From Pseudozobellia sp. WGM2 (GTDB lineage Bacteria > Bacteroidota > Bacteroidia > Flavobacteriales > Flavobacteriaceae), in the NCBI RefSeq assembly GCF_017810075.1, contig NZ_JADNYK010000001.1, positions 620,001-684,000 of the forward strand: a stretch of 64,000 bases of DNA. Direction: 5' to 3'. Made by a program: the position numbers and the translations under genes. Each line of letters begins with the position of its first letter. Position 1 is the first letter of the stretch. Under the pieces are notes generated by a model that was not told the origin of the DNA, made no database searches, and worked only from the letters and a program-made list of their open reading frames with translations. Below are positions 62,884 through 64,000 of the stretch, piece by piece.

Positions 62884-63939
62884 CTACCACTCCAATAAAA
62901 CCCGTTGCGCAGAAAAACCGGGTCCGAAACTTAGAACAAGGCCCTGCTCCCCCTCTTTGATTTCCTTTTCTAAAAAACGTTCTAGCACATACAATACTGT
63001 AGCGCTACTCATGTTGCCATATGCCCTAAGCACTTCGCGGGTATCATCTATATTTTTGTCCATGGTACCGAATAACGCTTCCACCGTCTGCACAATTTTA
63101 CGACCCCCTGGGTGAAAAATCAAATGCTCGATTTTATCTATGGAAGTTCCATATTTTTCCAAGAAGGGATGAACGATATCAGGAAAATGTTCTGAAATAG
63201 TTTCGGGCACGGCAATATCCAAGACCATCTTGAGTCCGTGATTGGTCAAATCAAAACCCATCATGTGGGTAGCTTCTGGAAAATGATACATTCCACCTCC
63301 GATAATTTTAGGGCCGTTACTAATTTCTTCGGATGATAAGAGCACACAGGCCGCTCCGTCACCAAAAATAGCCGCACTGACCATATTGGCCATCGAAAAA
63401 TCGTTAAGCTGAAAAGTGGCCGTTGGGCTTTCGACCGCCACTACCGCAGCACGCTTTCCAGGATTGGATTTTAAGAAATTATGGGCATAAATGAGCCCAG
63501 ATACCCCTGCAGCGCATCCCATCTCAGTTACCGGAAGTCTTACGACATCCTGTTTGAGCCCTAAATCTTCTATTAAATAGGCATCTAAAGAAGGTATCAT
63601 GATGCCGGTACAACTTACGGTAATAATATAATCCAAAGAAACAGCCGACCAATCGCTCTTGGTCAATGCTTTTTGCAAAACCGATTTTCCCAATTTTTTG
63701 GCCTCTCGAACATAAATAGCGTTTTTATCTTCAAAGGAGGTCATCGTAAAAACCTCTTCCGGACTCATAATACTATAACGTTCATCAACAGCGGCCCCTT
63801 CAAAAATCTTTATGACCTTTCTTCTATATCTCTCATCTTGATCGCCCAACCAAGTTTCGACCAGGGGAATAATATCTTCAGTTTTGCGGCTATACGGAGG
63901 CAATTCTTTGGCCACTGCCGCTACTCGAACTTCATTCAT
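62884..63939 (-). CDS. Type III polyketide synthase (chalcone-synthase-like)
   Basis: A 351-aa type III PKS. The triad is Cys142 in TEMGCAAGVSG, His276 in LIFHPGGRK and Asn309 in YGNMSSATV, and the GPGFSAQRVLLEW end matches bacterial type III PKSs. These enzymes extend an acyl-CoA or acyl-ACP starter with malonyl units and cyclise it to alkylresorcinols, alkylpyrones or phloroglucinols. The downstream KAS, FabZ, SDR and ACP genes suggest that a dedicated fatty-acid-like starter is supplied. Its ATG overlaps the stop of an upstream frame (ATGA). Confidence 0.92.
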   Translation of the reverse strand: MNEVRVAAVAKELPPYSRKTEDIIPLVETWLGDQDERYRRKVIKIFEGAAVDERYSIMSPEEVFTMTSFEDKNAIYVREAKKLGKSVLQKALTKSDWSAVSLDYIITVSCTGIMIPSLDAYLIEDLGLKQDVVRLPVTEMGCAAGVSGLIYAHNFLKSNPGKRAAVVAVESPTATFQLNDFSMANMVSAAIFGDGAACVLLSSEEISNGPKIIGGGMYHFPEATHMMGFDLTNHGLKMVLDIAVPETISEHFPDIVHPFLEKYGTSIDKIEHLIFHPGGRKIVQTVEALFGTMDKNIDDTREVLRAYGNMSSATVLYVLERFLEKEIKEGEQGLVLSFGPGFSAQRVLLEW

Positions 63940-64000
63940 AAATTTTGGTTAGCCGTTTTTGGGGTCATGACCCATACATATCGAAAGGCCCATTTCCACT
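63936..64000 (-). CDS. 3' end of an upstream gene (partial)
   Basis: All three minus-strand frames are open at the window edge. The one ending in TGA at 63936-63938 overlaps the PKS ATG as ATGA and gives the C-terminus WKWAFRYVWVMTPKTANQNL, the most likely reading given the tight overlaps elsewhere in this operon. Alternatives end at 63949 (DPKNG) or 63965 (DMYGS). No family can be assigned from 20 residues; methyltransferases and oxidoreductases commonly occupy this place. Confidence 0.4.
   Translation of the reverse strand, partial: WKWAFRYVWVMTPKTANQNL

Overview
The window reads as chromosomal DNA of a marine Bacteroidota, most likely a Flavobacteriaceae member close to Zobellia or Maribacter. 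The genus is an inference; no rRNA or tRNA gene is present to test it. The family-level call rests on TonB-dependent receptors with N-terminal carboxypeptidase-regulatory-like domains, many signal peptides ending in AQ, Bacteroidota-typical domains (DUF4494, DUF1080, DUF3526 ABC permeases) and A-rich sequence in place of strong Shine-Dalgarno sites.

Layout. 1-3.4 kb: a TonB-dependent receptor (C-terminus outside the window) divergent from an AraC regulator. 3.5-13.1 kb: housekeeping and stress genes (PA2169-type bundle protein, DUF2914, phosphotriesterase family, universal stress protein, EamA permease, patatin, DUF4494, YfbK-like vWA lipoprotein). 13.2-19.8 kb: a metallophore-type operon (small His/Cys membrane protein, ABC ATPase, TonB receptor, two DUF3526 permeases) with a leader rich in hairpins. 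19.9-24.2 kb: a UvrA-like protein and two DUF proteins. 24.3-32.8 kb: an AraC regulator divergent from nine genes, nearly all with export signals, centred on a Tat-exported molybdenum hydroxylase, an aldo/keto reductase and a secreted flavodoxin. 34.1-43.1 kb: a probable sucrose locus (GH13 sucrose-phosphorylase-like enzyme, fructokinase, sugar/cation symporter, glutaredoxin-like protein, TonB receptor, LacI repressor, DUF1080 lipoprotein), the functional analogue of the Xanthomonas sux locus. 44.2-52.3 kb: a visibly more AT-rich defence island. 53.4-59.6 kb: HPF, ArsC-like, YceI and redox genes, TerC and MscS. 59.6-64 kb: a type III polyketide synthase cluster with its own ketosynthase, dehydratase, enoyl-reductase-like SDR and acyl carrier protein.

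The most notable region is 44.2-48.7 kb. A minus-strand operon encodes a 57-aa basic protein, a Cap15-like two-helix plus beta-barrel effector, a DncV-like CD-NTase (G-S and DVDD active site) and a stand-alone E2-like protein, that is, a type II-short CBASS. Divergent from it are an ECF-like sigma factor, a small helical protein and an ImmA/IrrE metallopeptidase. The 193-bp divergent promoter carries three copies of TGAGCATATWC, two pointing at CBASS and one at the sigma operon. I propose a sigma/antagonist/protease switch controlling CBASS, analogous to but different from the known CapH/CapP repressor-protease pair. Farther along lie an unrecognised membrane-anchored 466-aa protein with a small membrane partner, and a 1.5-kb repeat-rich stretch without intact genes.
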